Shown here piece by piece: positions 28,588 to 39,816 of a stretch of 64,000 nucleotides of DNA. A model generated the notes under the pieces. It was given only the letters and a program-made list of their open reading frames with translations. It did no database searches and had not been told where the DNA came from. Numbering within the stretch: position 1 is the first letter of the stretch; every line of letters starts with the position of its first letter. The stretch is from NCBI GenBank assembly GCA_029262995.1, contig JAJCYH010000011.1:300621-364620 (forward strand), given 5' to 3'. The position numbers and the translations under genes were made by a program. The stretch comes from Saprospiraceae bacterium. GTDB lineage: Bacteria; Bacteroidota; Bacteroidia; Chitinophagales; Saprospiraceae.

Positions 28588-28658
28588 AAAAAAGACAGCA
28601 GACAATATTTAGAATATTTCATTCTTATTAAATTAAGTTTGTTCTTCAAAAATTATTG

Positions 28659-31178
28659 ATGAAATTACTTTCTGCTTTCTTCTGTTTTATGCTTCTTGTT
28701 TTTGCATTCGGTAGTTTGGACGCACAATCAGTATTGAATGAAAAAATAATTGAAAATCTTAATACCTATTCTTCTCAATATTCTCCAGAGAAGGTTTTTA
28801 TACATACAGACAAGAGTAATTATTTAAAGGGCGATACTTTATGGTATAAAGCATACGTCGTCAATGCCGTATCTCATCTTCCAGTAGCACAGAACACCGT
28901 TCTGTATGTTGAATTGTTTGATAATTTAGGGGAGTTAATATTTCGGCACCAATTATTATGTGGTGAAGATATTGTTGCCAATGGTGATTTTGTATTGTCA
29001 AAAGGGCTTAAGAACGGTAATTATCACCTTAGGTCATATACAAGAAGTATGATGAATTGGTCGGAAGCGTTTTTCTTTGAAACATCTATTGTGCTTAATG
29101 ACTTCAATCAGCTTTCGCTAAAAGGAAGTGATCACAGTATTGGTCAAACGAATAATCTATCGAAACCTGTCGTTGATAGTTGTAATGTCAATTTGAGATT
29201 GTTTCCTGAAGGTGGAAATCTAGTCAATGGTCTAAAGTGTAGGGTAGCGGCACAATTGATTAATCTTGATACCGAAAGTATTGGTGCAATTGCATACGTC
29301 TACAATAATCATAGCACTTTGGTTACTACCTTTAATTTTTATGAAAGAGGATTGGGGCAGTTTAATCTTGAACCCGTAAAAGGAGAAAACTACACAGTTT
29401 TTGTTTATCTGGATCAAGATACTATAAAGTGTGAATTACCTGACGTTATTGAAAAAGGTTTTGTAATTAATTTAAACCAAAGGAAAGACAATTTAATTAT
29501 AGAGCTTAAGCATAATTATGAAAAAAATCCTAAGACTTACATAGTAGCTCATCAAAGAGGTTTACTCTGTTGGAATGCAAGTATTGAATTTGATGATAAT
29601 AATAGTTTTACTCGAATATTACCCCTTGATTCTCTTGTTGCAGGTGTAACTCAATTTACGCTCTTTGACAATATTGGAAGACCACTTGTAGAAAGGCTTG
29701 TGTATATAAATAAAGATTTTCCTTCCATTGATATTACAATGGACAAGGATGATATAGCGGTGAGTACAGAATTCGAGTTGACCTTATATTTAGAACAGCA
29801 GAAGCTTATAATTTCTCATGAAGAAGAATACAATTGTTCAATTTCAATCTATAATGAAGAATTTGAAGGACAAGAGAAATCATCACAAAATATAAGAACT
29901 TATTTGCTGCTTAATTCTGACTTGCACGGTGAAATTAAAGATCCTGCATACTTCTTCGAAGATAAAGATAGGTTCCGCAGATTGTATTTATTGGATATCA
30001 TTATGATGACTCATGGTTGGAATAGATTCACCTGGGAGGAACTGAGAGATGAAAACTATTTTGAAGCTTTGAGCTATAAAAATGAACTGGGTCTTATGGT
30101 AAGAGGACACACTGGAGCCACGCTAAATCGCAATAAGTACATTCCTTCTAAAGTGATTCTAAACCTAATGGATCAAAGGTTTTATGAAGAAGAAAAATGG
30201 ACAGATACTGAAGGGAATTTTGAATTTGGACCCTTTGTAACACAAGATACATTTAATGCTTTTTTACAAGCAAGAAAGTCAAAATCTTCAAGAGACGGTG
30301 ATAAGTTAAATGGCAACAGAAATGTAATGATCTATTTGGCTGAACCAGAATATCCTTCTTATTCGCCTGACATTGCTATTGGTAAGTATAAGGATCAAGT
30401 TATTATAACTAATGAAAAATCGTTTAAAGAGTTTCGAACAGCTTTGTATATGAAAGAAAAATACGATAACATGATGAAAGTCGAATTGGATGAGTTTGTT
30501 ATAACCGGAAAGGAAATGACTAAAAATGACAGTTTGAACGACATTAAGAATAGATTAAGTGTTTATGGAGAGCCGTCAGTCAGGTTAATCATTGAAGATG
30601 ATGATTCTAGAGGCGTACAATCTGTATTTGATTTACTTCGAAGAGTGGCTGGCGTTTCTGTTAATGGATCGCCACCTGACCAATCGGTTACAATAAGAGG
30701 AGTTGCAAGTCTTAATGCCAGTACAACTCCCTTGTATTTGATTAATGGAATGCCGGTAGATGAGTCTTATATAAATACTTTGTCACCTGGGGAAGTTATT
30801 TTTATTGATGTTCTTAAAGATGGAAGGGCAGCAATATTTGGACAACGAGGTTCTAACGGAGTCATTGCAGTATATACCGGATATCGATCTAGTGCGTCTG
30901 ATGAGCGTAGATCTGGCATTATAAACTTTACTTTAAATGGATTTTATAGAGCTAAAGAATTTTATTCTCCTATACGAAGTAGTGAATATGGAGAATTTGG
31001 CGTTCCTGATACAAGAACAACAATGTATTGGAACCCTAAGTTGCAAATACGATCCAATGAAGCTCAAAAGCTAAAATTGATTTCTTCTGGGATTCAAGGC
31101 AGTTATAAGATCGTATTGCAAGGGATTTCCGAAGAAGGAAAATTGCTTTATGGCATTTCAGCGTTTAAAGTAAATTGA
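28659..31178 (+). CDS. MG2-domain protein with TonB-receptor plug domain
   Basis: An 839-aa exported protein (signal to about residue 23, LDAQ). The N-terminal half has macroglobulin-like MG2 features (KVFIHTDKSNYLKGDTLWYKAYVV) and further beta-sandwich domains. Near 645-745 is a TonB-dependent-receptor plug domain (VTIRGVASLNASTTPLYLINGMPVDES, RGSNGVIAVYT), but no barrel follows. Such plug-only proteins are common in Bacteroidota and may recruit partners at the outer membrane; the role is unproven. The start is ATG 28659; a TTG one codon earlier is unlikely. A TAAGTTTG -7 motif lies at 28634-28641. Confidence 0.87.
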   Translation: MKLLSAFFCFMLLVFAFGSLDAQSVLNEKIIENLNTYSSQYSPEKVFIHTDKSNYLKGDTLWYKAYVVNAVSHLPVAQNTVLYVELFDNLGELIFRHQLLCGEDIVANGDFVLSKGLKNGNYHLRSYTRSMMNWSEAFFFETSIVLNDFNQLSLKGSDHSIGQTNNLSKPVVDSCNVNLRLFPEGGNLVNGLKCRVAAQLINLDTESIGAIAYVYNNHSTLVTTFNFYERGLGQFNLEPVKGENYTVFVYLDQDTIKCELPDVIEKGFVINLNQRKDNLIIELKHNYEKNPKTYIVAHQRGLLCWNASIEFDDNNSFTRILPLDSLVAGVTQFTLFDNIGRPLVERLVYINKDFPSIDITMDKDDIAVSTEFELTLYLEQQKLIISHEEEYNCSISIYNEEFEGQEKSSQNIRTYLLLNSDLHGEIKDPAYFFEDKDRFRRLYLLDIIMMTHGWNRFTWEELRDENYFEALSYKNELGLMVRGHTGATLNRNKYIPSKVILNLMDQRFYEEEKWTDTEGNFEFGPFVTQDTFNAFLQARKSKSSRDGDKLNGNRNVMIYLAEPEYPSYSPDIAIGKYKDQVIITNEKSFKEFRTALYMKEKYDNMMKVELDEFVITGKEMTKNDSLNDIKNRLSVYGEPSVRLIIEDDDSRGVQSVFDLLRRVAGVSVNGSPPDQSVTIRGVASLNASTTPLYLINGMPVDESYINTLSPGEVIFIDVLKDGRAAIFGQRGSNGVIAVYTGYRSSASDERRSGIINFTLNGFYRAKEFYSPIRSSEYGEFGVPDTRTTMYWNPKLQIRSNEAQKLKLISSGIQGSYKIVLQGISEEGKLLYGISAFKVN

Positions 31179-31184
31179 TTTGCT

Positions 31185-33293
31185 CTATTTGTGCAAACTG
31201 ATTAATTTTCTAGAAATGATATAATCTCCATTTGAAATATTCAAGACACAAAAACCAGAAGTGTTTAAGTTTGATAGATTCCACTTAATGATTGCGAAGG
31301 TTCCATCTATTGTATATTCGGTTTCACTTCTTAATAGCAAACTGCCGGATTCTGAATAGATGGTAAGTATGCAGTCTTTCGTTACATCAAAACTATTAAC
31401 ATCTATTTTGATCGTTATTTCATCAACAAAGGGATTTGGGAAAACATTAAATTTGTCATCGGAAAGTAAAAGCTCTTCAACTGCAACAGTGTTGTTGTCA
31501 TCAAGATCAAAATTTTCATTACTTATGCCAATAGAGTCTGGCTCTAAACAAAGGAAAACACTTTTTGCGCAAAGCAAACTTTCTTCAAGTGAAATATCCA
31601 AAACCTTTTGAATGACTTGTGGTTGGCTTTTGAATTCGTTGTTTAAAAGGTAATTTGCATGCCATACTTTACTTGCTTTAGAATTTAATTCTAGATTTTG
31701 CGTATTGTCTATTTGTATGTTTTTATTGAACGTTTCACCTTCTATGATACCTCTAAACTGTAACACAAAAGGATATGTACCTATGAACTTACCTGACAGC
31801 AAGATTGGTTGGTTAATGTTTATACTATTCTCATTAAATGTGTTGAAGTAATTACTATATGTAAATCCATTTGTAGCTTCCAAGTCAATAGTATATTCTT
31901 CTAAATTTTGGTTTATAGAACTCAAAATTGCTTCTAGAGAATGGTTGAGTTTAGTAATTGAGGAAGCTTCATAATAGAGACCATTATTTTGATTGCTCAA
32001 ACTCTGGAATAAATAAGAATTTCCTGTATAGTAGATACCATTGATCCATCTACCAGGCCTTGATCTATTCGCATAATCAATGATGTCTAAGGATTTGAGA
32101 TGTTCCATCATTGAAATATATGCATTCATTTCATTTAAAAACTGACTGGCATTATTTTCTCTGTAATATTCTGTGTTATTGCTAATGAGTGTTAAAGTGG
32201 CGTCTTGATTGCTTTCTTCTAAATATACAAGAGCATCCGGTAATAAGCTTTCAATTCTGCTTACATTGGATAATCCAATTTCTCTAATGCGTTCAAATGC
32301 TGAGCTAATATTTTCTGTTGTAGCAGGAACATAATCACTGTATGAAAAGCGTGTAGCAAATTTTTTATAGCATATATTAAACGAATCTGTAGCGTATAAG
32401 GTATTTGATATTACTTTCTCGATTTCATTTATAAAAACTGCTTGGGAATAGGTGGTCATGTATTGATCATAATCCAGAACAATAAGATGGCTTTCACCAG
32501 TTCTCATAATTTCTATTTCTGGGAAATAGGCAAGTTGATAAAAGTTTTCATTGCCTTGTTCATAAGTGCCAAAGTAATAATTCTGACTTGCATTATTTGC
32601 CATAAACCTGATACTCTCACTTGTTTTTGTATTAATCGCTTTGTAACTGGTAAGATTGGAGTTACTGCTGATTAAATTATACTCAGATCCATCTAATTCA
32701 TAATGCGACCAATCGTTACTGTCAATGATGTGAATATTCAAATGATATATCGGTGTATTCGAAGCTTCAATGAAATGCATCGGTAATTTTACTATTGCTT
32801 CTTTTTGATCAAATTCTAAAATTTGTAAATAGCTAAGTTGTACGCGTCGAGTGCTATCGGGATCAAGAGGGTACACTCTTAGACTATAAGAGTTTGAGTC
32901 GTGTTTTTTGAGTATAGATGGATCCTGTTGTCTATCCACAATGCCTTCATAGATTGCAGTTCCTTCAAATGCTTCATAAATTTCACCCTTTGAAATATAG
33001 TTTTCGATCCAGAGCCAAGAGTCATTAAATACCACCTGCTTATCCATGTCAAATTGAAAGACATACTCCAATGGGACATTGGTTCCACTGTAATAATCAT
33101 CATTACTCATCAGGTCAAATGCGATTTTTACCTCAGCATATATACCTAACGGTCTAATGGTTATGTCAATGTTTTCAATAGAAGCATCTTGCTGATTCCA
33201 CTGGCTTTGAGGATTGATAGCGTACATTCTGTTCTGGGCATCACAAAGTATAAAGCTTAAGATAAGGCATAATGAAAGTATTATCTTTTTCAT
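31185..33293 (-). CDS. VIT-domain secreted protein with T9SS tail
   Basis: A 702-aa protein. Signal peptide (ends CDAQ), a VIT (vault protein inter-alpha-trypsin) domain at about 35-165 with KGEIYEAFEGTAIYEGIVDRQQDPS, then a region placed like a von Willebrand A domain. The metal site there is degenerate: LIVLDYDQYMTTYS in place of DxSxS. The last 85 residues (VFPNPFVDEITI) are a type IX secretion sorting domain. Related proteins in animals bind matrix; the bacterial role is unknown. It ends 7 bp from the convergent MG2/plug gene. Confidence 0.82.
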   Translation of the reverse strand: MKKIILSLCLILSFILCDAQNRMYAINPQSQWNQQDASIENIDITIRPLGIYAEVKIAFDLMSNDDYYSGTNVPLEYVFQFDMDKQVVFNDSWLWIENYISKGEIYEAFEGTAIYEGIVDRQQDPSILKKHDSNSYSLRVYPLDPDSTRRVQLSYLQILEFDQKEAIVKLPMHFIEASNTPIYHLNIHIIDSNDWSHYELDGSEYNLISSNSNLTSYKAINTKTSESIRFMANNASQNYYFGTYEQGNENFYQLAYFPEIEIMRTGESHLIVLDYDQYMTTYSQAVFINEIEKVISNTLYATDSFNICYKKFATRFSYSDYVPATTENISSAFERIREIGLSNVSRIESLLPDALVYLEESNQDATLTLISNNTEYYRENNASQFLNEMNAYISMMEHLKSLDIIDYANRSRPGRWINGIYYTGNSYLFQSLSNQNNGLYYEASSITKLNHSLEAILSSINQNLEEYTIDLEATNGFTYSNYFNTFNENSININQPILLSGKFIGTYPFVLQFRGIIEGETFNKNIQIDNTQNLELNSKASKVWHANYLLNNEFKSQPQVIQKVLDISLEESLLCAKSVFLCLEPDSIGISNENFDLDDNNTVAVEELLLSDDKFNVFPNPFVDEITIKIDVNSFDVTKDCILTIYSESGSLLLRSETEYTIDGTFAIIKWNLSNLNTSGFCVLNISNGDYIISRKLISLHK

Positions 33294-33701
33294 GATAGTG
33301 TATTTAGATTGAAGTAAAGTTGAATTTATGTCTCTATTGTGAATTAATGATTTTTGTCACTTATTTCATATGCCATTCAAGACAGTTGGGTCGACCCATG
33401 TTGTTTGTGACGACACTCGAGAATGTTTTGATGATAAATCATAACTATCCTACCTAATTGTCGAGAAATGACCTGTCTTTTTATTCTTTTAAAAAATGGA
33501 ATGTGATTATTTTGATTATCAAGTAGATAGATACATTAAAATTAGTATGAAATTGTTGATTATGGAGACAATTAGAATAGTGATAATTGTGAATAGAATT
33601 GTAATTATTAATTGCCTAATCAAATAATTCTGCTGCATTTCTTTTAAATTAGTTTTACATATTCACCATTCATTTGATATAACACGCATTAATTTCTTCA
33701 A
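33294..33701. other. intergenic region before xylB
   Basis: 408 bp, very AT-rich in its second half, with no gene that I can support. It contains a perfect 12-bp palindrome TGGGTCGACCCA at 33387-33398, 304 bp before xylB, which could be an operator, and no clean promoter motif. It presumably holds control elements of both divergent genes. Confidence 0.5.
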
Positions 33702-35189
33702 ATGTATTTATTAGGTTATGATATAGGCAGTTCATCAATAAAAGCAGCACTGATCGATGCTGATTCAAAGAGGATTGTAGATGTATCAAAATACCCAAAA
33801 ACGGAAATGGATATTTTATGCCAATCAGAAGGATGGGCAGAGCAAGACCCTGAGTTATGGTGGAAAAATCTTTGTATAGCCACCGATAATTTGTTTGAGA
33901 AGTCAAAGATTTCAACTGATCAAATCCTGAGCATTGGTATATCCTATCAAATGCATGGATTAGTACTTGTAGATAAAGATCAAAATGTGCTTAGGCCTTC
34001 AATAATCTGGTGTGATAATCGTGCGGTTGAAATTGGTAAAAAGGCATTTATGGACATTGGAGAGGACTATTGTTTAAACCATTACCTAAATTCTCCTGGA
34101 AATTTTACGGTATCAAAATTAAAATGGGTTCGTGATAATGAGTTTGAAATATATAATAAAATTCAGTATGTTATGTTGCCAGGTGATTTTATTGCAATGA
34201 AATTGACTGGAGATATAAACACTACAGTTAGCGGTTTGTCTGAAGGGATTTTGTGGGATTTCAAGGAAAATTGTCTTGCTAACAATTTAATGGAATATTA
34301 TGGTTTTGACAAAAGTATAATTCCTCCAATTGTGGACAACTTCACGGTTCAAGCTAAAGTATGCAAAACTGCTTCAAAACGGTTAGGTCTAAAGCATAAT
34401 ACACCAGTTACATACCGTGCAGGTGATCAAGTCAATAACGCCATGTCACTTTCTGTTAATAAGCCAGGGGAGCTTGCAGCAACAGGTGGCACTTCGGGTG
34501 TCGCTTATGCGATTGCAAAGGATAATATTTTTGACAAGCAATTAAGAATTAACAGTTTTGCACATGTAAATCATACAGTGGAGAATCCTAGAATTGGATT
34601 GTTGATGTGTATAAATGGTGCTGGAATACAATACTCTTGGCTCAAAAATCAAATTGCTAGAGAAGGAATTGCTTACCCTGACATAGAAAAGATGATAAGT
34701 TCTATTCCTATAGGTTCTGAAGGATTAAGAGTATTGCCTTTCGGGAATGGAGCAGAGAGAATATTAAATCACTTAAGTCCTGGTGCTCAAATAAATAATT
34801 TGCAATTTAACAAACATACTAGAATCCATTTATACAGGGCAGCATTAGAGGGAGTTGCTTTTTCATTTGTTTACGGCATTAATATTTTAAATGAACTGGG
34901 ATTAGATTCTACAATAATTAGAGTTGGTAATGATAATCTGTTTCAGTCAGACACTTTTTCGAATACGATAGCTAATCTTCTTGATCTAGAGATTGAAGTA
35001 TTAAATACTACTGGTGCTGCTGGGGCAGCAATTGCCTCAGGAATTGGCATAGGAAAATACGGTGGACTGGAAGAAGCATTTAATAGGAATCATATAGTGA
35101 AGACGATTGGACCAAATGATGCAAATGTTGCATATCATGAAGCATATGAACTTTGGAGAAAGGATCTTGGAAAATTAATTAGCACATAG
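33702..35189 (+). CDS. xylB: xylulokinase
   Basis: Phosphorylates D-xylulose to xylulose 5-phosphate for the pentose phosphate pathway. The 495-aa FGGY-family kinase has the N-terminal nucleotide-binding [22 protein letters not shown] and the substrate-site [10 protein letters not shown]; the C-terminal domain holds the [12 protein letters not shown] phosphate loop. It is the first gene of an operon, 20 bp before xylA, and no xylose transporter or regulator is adjacent. Confidence 0.95.
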   Translation: MYLLGYDIGSSSIKAALIDADSKRIVDVSKYPKTEMDILCQSEGWAEQDPELWWKNLCIATDNLFEKSKISTDQILSIGISYQMHGLVLVDKDQNVLRPSIIWCDNRAVEIGKKAFMDIGEDYCLNHYLNSPGNFTVSKLKWVRDNEFEIYNKIQYVMLPGDFIAMKLTGDINTTVSGLSEGILWDFKENCLANNLMEYYGFDKSIIPPIVDNFTVQAKVCKTASKRLGLKHNTPVTYRAGDQVNNAMSLSVNKPGELAATGGTSGVAYAIAKDNIFDKQLRINSFAHVNHTVENPRIGLLMCINGAGIQYSWLKNQIAREGIAYPDIEKMISSIPIGSEGLRVLPFGNGAERILNHLSPGAQINNLQFNKHTRIHLYRAALEGVAFSFVYGINILNELGLDSTIIRVGNDNLFQSDTFSNTIANLLDLEIEVLNTTGAAGAAIASGIGIGKYGGLEEAFNRNHIVKTIGPNDANVAYHEAYELWRKDLGKLIST

Positions 35190-35208
35190 ACTCTATAATA
35201 GAAAAACA

Positions 35209-36516
35209 ATGGAATATTTTAAAGGAATTGGAAAGATACAATTTGAAGGTAATAAATCTAAAAACCCGATGGCTTTCAAATACTACGAACCTTCAAAAAA
35301 AGTTATGGGTAAGACAATGGACAAACACTTTAAGTTTGCTGTTGCTTATTGGCATTCATTCTGTAATCTGGGTGGAGACCCTTTTGGTAGTGGAACGCAA
35401 CAATATCCTTGGCTTGTTTCGGTTGATCCTATTCAAAGAGCAAAGGATAAAATGGATGCAGCATTTGAATTCATGAATAAATTGGGCATAGGATATTATT
35501 GCTTTCATGATTATGACCTGATTGAAGAAGCGGATACTTTGAAAGAGTCAAGAAAAAGATTAGATGTAATTTCTGACTATGCTATTGATAAGATGAAGAA
35601 AAATAAAGTGAAAGTTCTTTGGGGTACAGCCAACTTATTTAGTAATTCTCGATATATGAATGGAGCTTCAACCAATCCTGATTTTAATGTTGTGGCCTTT
35701 GCAGGTGCTCAAGTAAAAAACGCTCTAGATATAACTATAAAACTCAAAGGTGAAAATTATGTGTTTTGGGGTGGTCGTGAAGGCTATATGTCACTTTTAA
35801 ATACTAATATGAAGTTGGAAAGAGAGAATATGGCTAGGTTTCTTCATATGGCAAAAGACTATGCGCGCAAGAATGGATTTAAGGGGTACTTTTTTATAGA
35901 GCCTAAGCCAATGGAGCCTTCCAAGCATCAGTATGATTTTGATTGTGCGACTGTTCTTGGGTTTTTGCGAGAATTTGATCTATTGGATGACTTCAAACTT
36001 AATGTTGAGGTTAACCATGCGACATTGGCTTCCCATACTTTTGCGCATGAATTACAAACAGCAGCTGATGCTGGAGCATTGGGTTCAATGGATGCCAATA
36101 GAGGAGATTATCAAAACGGCTGGGATACAGATCAGTTTCCAATGGATCTTTATGAGTTGACTGAAGCAATGCTGGTATTTCTTCAATCTGGTGGATTAAA
36201 AGGGGGAGGTGTAAATTTTGATGCTAAAGTGAGAAGAAACTCTACCGACCGAGTAGATCTATTTTACGCTCATATTGGAGGAATGGATGCTTTTGCCCGG
36301 GCAATCCTAATCGCTGAACGTATCTTAAAAGAATCAGATTATAAGTCAATTATCAAATCAAGGTATAAATCATTCAATACAACTAATGCAATAAAATATA
36401 AACAAGGGAAAATGACATTAACAACTCTTTCTAAGATAGCGCTCAAAAATGGTGAACCTGGTGTTATTAGTGGAAAGCAGGAGTTGTTAGAGAATATAGT
36501 TAATAACTATTTGTAA
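35209..36516 (+). CDS. xylA: xylose isomerase
   Basis: Converts D-xylose to D-xylulose; cytosolic TIM barrel with two metal ions. The 435 aa are the normal length for the class II enzyme. Visible landmarks are [15 protein letters not shown], the catalytic HDYD region, [17 protein letters not shown] and the metal site [17 protein letters not shown]. It follows xylB closely, so the pair makes xylulose 5-phosphate. The next gene is convergent (31 bp). Confidence 0.97.
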   Translation: MEYFKGIGKIQFEGNKSKNPMAFKYYEPSKKVMGKTMDKHFKFAVAYWHSFCNLGGDPFGSGTQQYPWLVSVDPIQRAKDKMDAAFEFMNKLGIGYYCFHDYDLIEEADTLKESRKRLDVISDYAIDKMKKNKVKVLWGTANLFSNSRYMNGASTNPDFNVVAFAGAQVKNALDITIKLKGENYVFWGGREGYMSLLNTNMKLERENMARFLHMAKDYARKNGFKGYFFIEPKPMEPSKHQYDFDCATVLGFLREFDLLDDFKLNVEVNHATLASHTFAHELQTAADAGALGSMDANRGDYQNGWDTDQFPMDLYELTEAMLVFLQSGGLKGGGVNFDAKVRRNSTDRVDLFYAHIGGMDAFARAILIAERILKESDYKSIIKSRYKSFNTTNAIKYKQGKMTLTTLSKIALKNGEPGVISGKQELLENIVNNYL

Positions 36517-36546
36517 GCTTAAATAAAGCTCAGGTTATAGAGAAAA

Positions 36547-37656
36547 TTATTTAAGCAATTGGCATACTCGGTCAATGTCTTCTTTCTCGTTATAAAAATG
36601 CATTCCAATCCTTAATTTACCTTGTCTAAAAGAGGCTTCAATGTTATTGTCAAACAAACGGTTTTTAATTTTCTCTTCATCTTTTACAGGAATTATAAAT
36701 ATAGTTGAACAATTTTCCTCTGGATATTTTTGATAATCAATATTGTGATCTTCAAAAGATTGAATGGTATATTCTATTAGTGTTTGGTTTTTCTTATAGA
36801 TATTCTCAAGGCCTATTTCATTTATCAATTCGAATGATGCTAATTCGCCTGCTACTGGAAACCAACTAAGACTTGTATCCAATTTGGATGCACCTAATGC
36901 ATATTCGACCCTTGGACCGTAAAAGCTTTTCATTGGATTCTTTCCAGCTCTCCAGCCTGGAGTCATAGGCTTGAACTTGTCTATTAACTCATCCTTAATA
37001 TACATATAAGTTTGACCTCTTACACCAAGTAAAAATTTATAACTTACCGATGCTAGGATATCAATTTCCAGTTCTTTTGCATTTAATGGAACTGCACAAA
37101 GAGCTTGACTTGCATCAACAAAGATCAGTGCTTGATTTTTATGTGCGATTTGCGCTAAGCTTTTCAGATCTATTTTAAATCCTGAAGATGATTGGACGGC
37201 GCTAATGGCAACCAAAGAAGTATGTTTGTCTATTAACTTATTAAAGTCTTCGAGATCTAGAATTCCATTGTGAGGCTTTACCAATCTAATTTCGTAGCCT
37301 TTGTTTTTAAGCTGAACCCATGGGTAGTAGTTGGAAGCAAACTCACATTCCGCTACGACAATGTTTTTGTCGACTGTAGGCGATAACTGATTGGCAATCA
37401 ATCCACTGGCATTGCTTAGAAATGAAGTCATTGCTATTTCATGTTTGTCTACACCTATGAAATTTGCAAAGTAATCTCTTGCTATTTCCCCATAAGATTC
37501 GGCTTTCATGAAATCAAATTGTCCATTAACCCACTCGTTAGTAATGGTTTCAATAGCTTTTTGGGCTTTAATATTACCCAAGGCATAAGAACAACTATTT
37601 AGATAGGTTACATCCTTAATTGCTGGAAAAAGCCTTTGAAGATAATATTGATGCAT
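36547..37656 (-). CDS. class-V aminotransferase-fold PLP enzyme
   Basis: A 369-aa PLP-dependent enzyme of the NifS/isopenicillin-epimerase superfamily. The PLP lysine is in SYKFLLGVRG, after FVDASQALCAVPL with the PLP-binding Asp. The reaction (cysteine desulfurase-like, epimerase or aminotransferase) cannot be assigned. It is probably the last gene of a minus-strand run with the Nudix gene (33 bp upstream) and a second, exported class-V protein. Confidence 0.85.
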   Translation of the reverse strand: MHQYYLQRLFPAIKDVTYLNSCSYALGNIKAQKAIETITNEWVNGQFDFMKAESYGEIARDYFANFIGVDKHEIAMTSFLSNASGLIANQLSPTVDKNIVVAECEFASNYYPWVQLKNKGYEIRLVKPHNGILDLEDFNKLIDKHTSLVAISAVQSSSGFKIDLKSLAQIAHKNQALIFVDASQALCAVPLNAKELEIDILASVSYKFLLGVRGQTYMYIKDELIDKFKPMTPGWRAGKNPMKSFYGPRVEYALGASKLDTSLSWFPVAGELASFELINEIGLENIYKKNQTLIEYTIQSFEDHNIDYQKYPEENCSTIFIIPVKDEEKIKNRLFDNNIEASFRQGKLRIGMHFYNEKEDIDRVCQLLK

Positions 37657-37689
37657 AGATTTTATTTATAAATTCATTCACAATTCTTG

Positions 37690-38271
37690 TCAGACTAATT
37701 TTTTTATATTGACATGTTGGAGCAGCAACATCGTTTTTGCATCTTTAATTTGTCCATTTGCTATCATCCCATAAACCTTTTCAAAAGATAATTCCATAAC
37801 TTCTATAATCTCTTGTTCTTCATCAACTCCTCCGCCTTCATTTACTTTCATTTCATCTGTGTATTCTGATACAAAAAAGTGTAGTATTTCTGTTACGGAC
37901 CCTGGAGACATATAGCATTCGAATACCTTTTTAGGTTTGGTGATCTTGAATCCAGTTTTTTCTTCTGTTTCTTTTTTAATACAATCTTCCGGTTCTTGAT
38001 CTTCTAAATGTCCGGCACAGGCTTCAATGAGTAATCCCGTACTGTTTCCATTGATATAGGATGGCAATCTGAATTGTCTGGTGAGAATGACTGTTCCTTT
38101 ATGTTTGTTATACAAGAGGATGGCAGCACCATTTCCTCTATCGTAAGCTTCTCTTTTCTGTTTTTCCCATTTGTTGTCATCGTTTAAGTATTCATAACTG
38201 TATTTGTATAGGGTATACCAGTTTTTAGAAAGAACTTGCTTTTGAAGCTTTCTGATTCTTTCTTTTATCAT
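37690..38271 (-). CDS. nudK: NudK-type Nudix hydrolase
   Basis: A 193-aa protein that aligns along its length with E. coli NudK, a GDP-mannose/ADP-sugar pyrophosphatase: YDRGNGAAILLYN, LTRQFRLPSYINGN, LIEACAG, CYMSPGSVTEILHFF. The Nudix box is GHLEDQEPEDCIKKETEEKTG. Compared with NudK (EETG), the last metal-binding Glu is Lys (EKTG), so activity may be weakened or altered. It sits between two class-V aminotransferase-like genes on the same strand. Confidence 0.83.
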   Translation of the reverse strand: MIKERIRKLQKQVLSKNWYTLYKYSYEYLNDDNKWEKQKREAYDRGNGAAILLYNKHKGTVILTRQFRLPSYINGNSTGLLIEACAGHLEDQEPEDCIKKETEEKTGFKITKPKKVFECYMSPGSVTEILHFFVSEYTDEMKVNEGGGVDEEQEIIEVMELSFEKVYGMIANGQIKDAKTMLLLQHVNIKKLV

Positions 38272-38335
38272 ATTATAAAAGCACTTAGTAATTTAATTTG
38301 CTGAATAATCATACACCATGTAATTTCATACTTTA

Positions 38336-39622
38336 TTAAAGCATTTCAAGTGCCTTAATGCACTCATGGACTTCGGCTTCTGTATTTAATATACATGGCG
38401 TAAGTCTAGCATAAATTATTTTATATGGAGTTGTACTTCCATAAATATCCATTTTCCTTAATTTCAAAATGGCTTCTTCTGGAGTCATGCCTTTAACTTC
38501 AAAGGCATTGATGCCACACGAAAGTTCTGTATTTTTTGGCGTATGAAGTTTTATTTTATTGTTGGCTAACATACCTTCTTTCATTAATGTATTTAACTCA
38601 TACGTTCGGTTCTGTATTTTTTCCTTGCCAAGTTCAAGATGAAAATCAAAAGCTTCTTTCAATGCCCACCGGTGTTCAAAAGAATGAAAACCACCTGGTG
38701 TAATTCTATCAAAAAAACTTAATTCACCTTCTGGAACTGTGCCCATCCACATAGCATAAGCAATACTAAATGGCGGAATAATGGGATCAACCATATGCCA
38801 TGCATCCTTTTTAGCCCAAATAATTCCAGTACCTCTAGGGCCAAATAGCCATTTATGAGTTCCTGCAATCAGAAAGTCTATTCCTAATTCTTCTACCGTT
38901 ATATTTTCTACACCAAAGCCATGTACACAATCAACACAGAAGTATATTCGATCACTTTCGTTTCTTGTCTTATTTACTGCTTTGATAACGGCGGACATTT
39001 TGGCCAATGGTAATTTTACTCCTGTAATTGAATGTACAAACGTTACCGCTACAATTCTTGTATTATCTTTTATCCCGGATTTTAAATTGCTAAGAATTTC
39101 ATCAACACTGGCTGTAGCAGCATTGTCATACAGATTTATGCTGGTAATTTTCGCACCATTTTTCTTGGCTGCAAATTCCAATGACTTTTCAGTAGAATAA
39201 TGGTCATGAGTACTTGTTAATATATGATCCCCTTTTTTCAATTTTAATCCAGAGTACACCATAGCCAAACCCATAGTCGTACTATCTGTTAAAGCTAATT
39301 CCGAAGGGTCACATTTCAAATATTTAGCTGCTGATGTTAATACGCCTTGAGTATTTTCTTCTCTAGCATTGTGCCAATATTCTGAAGGATCTTCATCCAG
39401 TTTTCTTCTATGTAAATCAATAGCTTGCCTTACGATTTTGGGGTGCGATGCCAAAAGGAATTGCGCCATTTGAATGCCTTCTCTTGTTAGCAGAAATTCA
39501 GACCTTACAGATTCCCATTCATTTTCCTTTTGATTGGTGAATAGCTTCTTTCCAGTTATAGGCAAAAATGTACTTACACCTATTGCTGTTGATGTTCTTG
39601 CTATAAAATTCCTACGATCCAT
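38336..39622 (-). CDS. Tat-exported class-V aminotransferase-fold enzyme
   Basis: A 428-aa PLP-fold protein with a twin-arginine signal (MDRRNFIARTSTAIGVSTFL), so it should be folded in the cytoplasm and exported. The PLP lysine is in AGTHKWLFGPRGTG, and CVDCVHGFGV holds the PLP-binding Asp. It resembles isopenicillin-N epimerase-like proteins; the true substrate is unknown. It is likely the first gene of the run with the Nudix and second class-V genes (64 and 33 bp gaps). Confidence 0.85.
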   Translation of the reverse strand: MDRRNFIARTSTAIGVSTFLPITGKKLFTNQKENEWESVRSEFLLTREGIQMAQFLLASHPKIVRQAIDLHRRKLDEDPSEYWHNAREENTQGVLTSAAKYLKCDPSELALTDSTTMGLAMVYSGLKLKKGDHILTSTHDHYSTEKSLEFAAKKNGAKITSINLYDNAATASVDEILSNLKSGIKDNTRIVAVTFVHSITGVKLPLAKMSAVIKAVNKTRNESDRIYFCVDCVHGFGVENITVEELGIDFLIAGTHKWLFGPRGTGIIWAKKDAWHMVDPIIPPFSIAYAMWMGTVPEGELSFFDRITPGGFHSFEHRWALKEAFDFHLELGKEKIQNRTYELNTLMKEGMLANNKIKLHTPKNTELSCGINAFEVKGMTPEEAILKLRKMDIYGSTTPYKIIYARLTPCILNTEAEVHECIKALEML

Positions 39623-39816
39623 TGTTTATTTTTATTGATTAAGTAATTCGTTTCTGTTAAAATACAGATATTCTTTGAATTGCATGTTACAGAATTTTAT
39701 GAAATGAAGATTTAAATTATAGCACAAGAGGGTAGAATTGATTCTCTTACTTGGTTTTTATTAAGTCTTGTTTAATTTTAGCTTAAATCTGCTAATAAGT
39801 TGCAAAAAATCACTTT

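Noticed and set aside
33387..33398. 12-bp palindrome as a xylose-regulator operator
   Set aside because: It is over 300 bp from xylB, occurs once, and no regulator gene is adjacent. It is recorded only as part of the gap.
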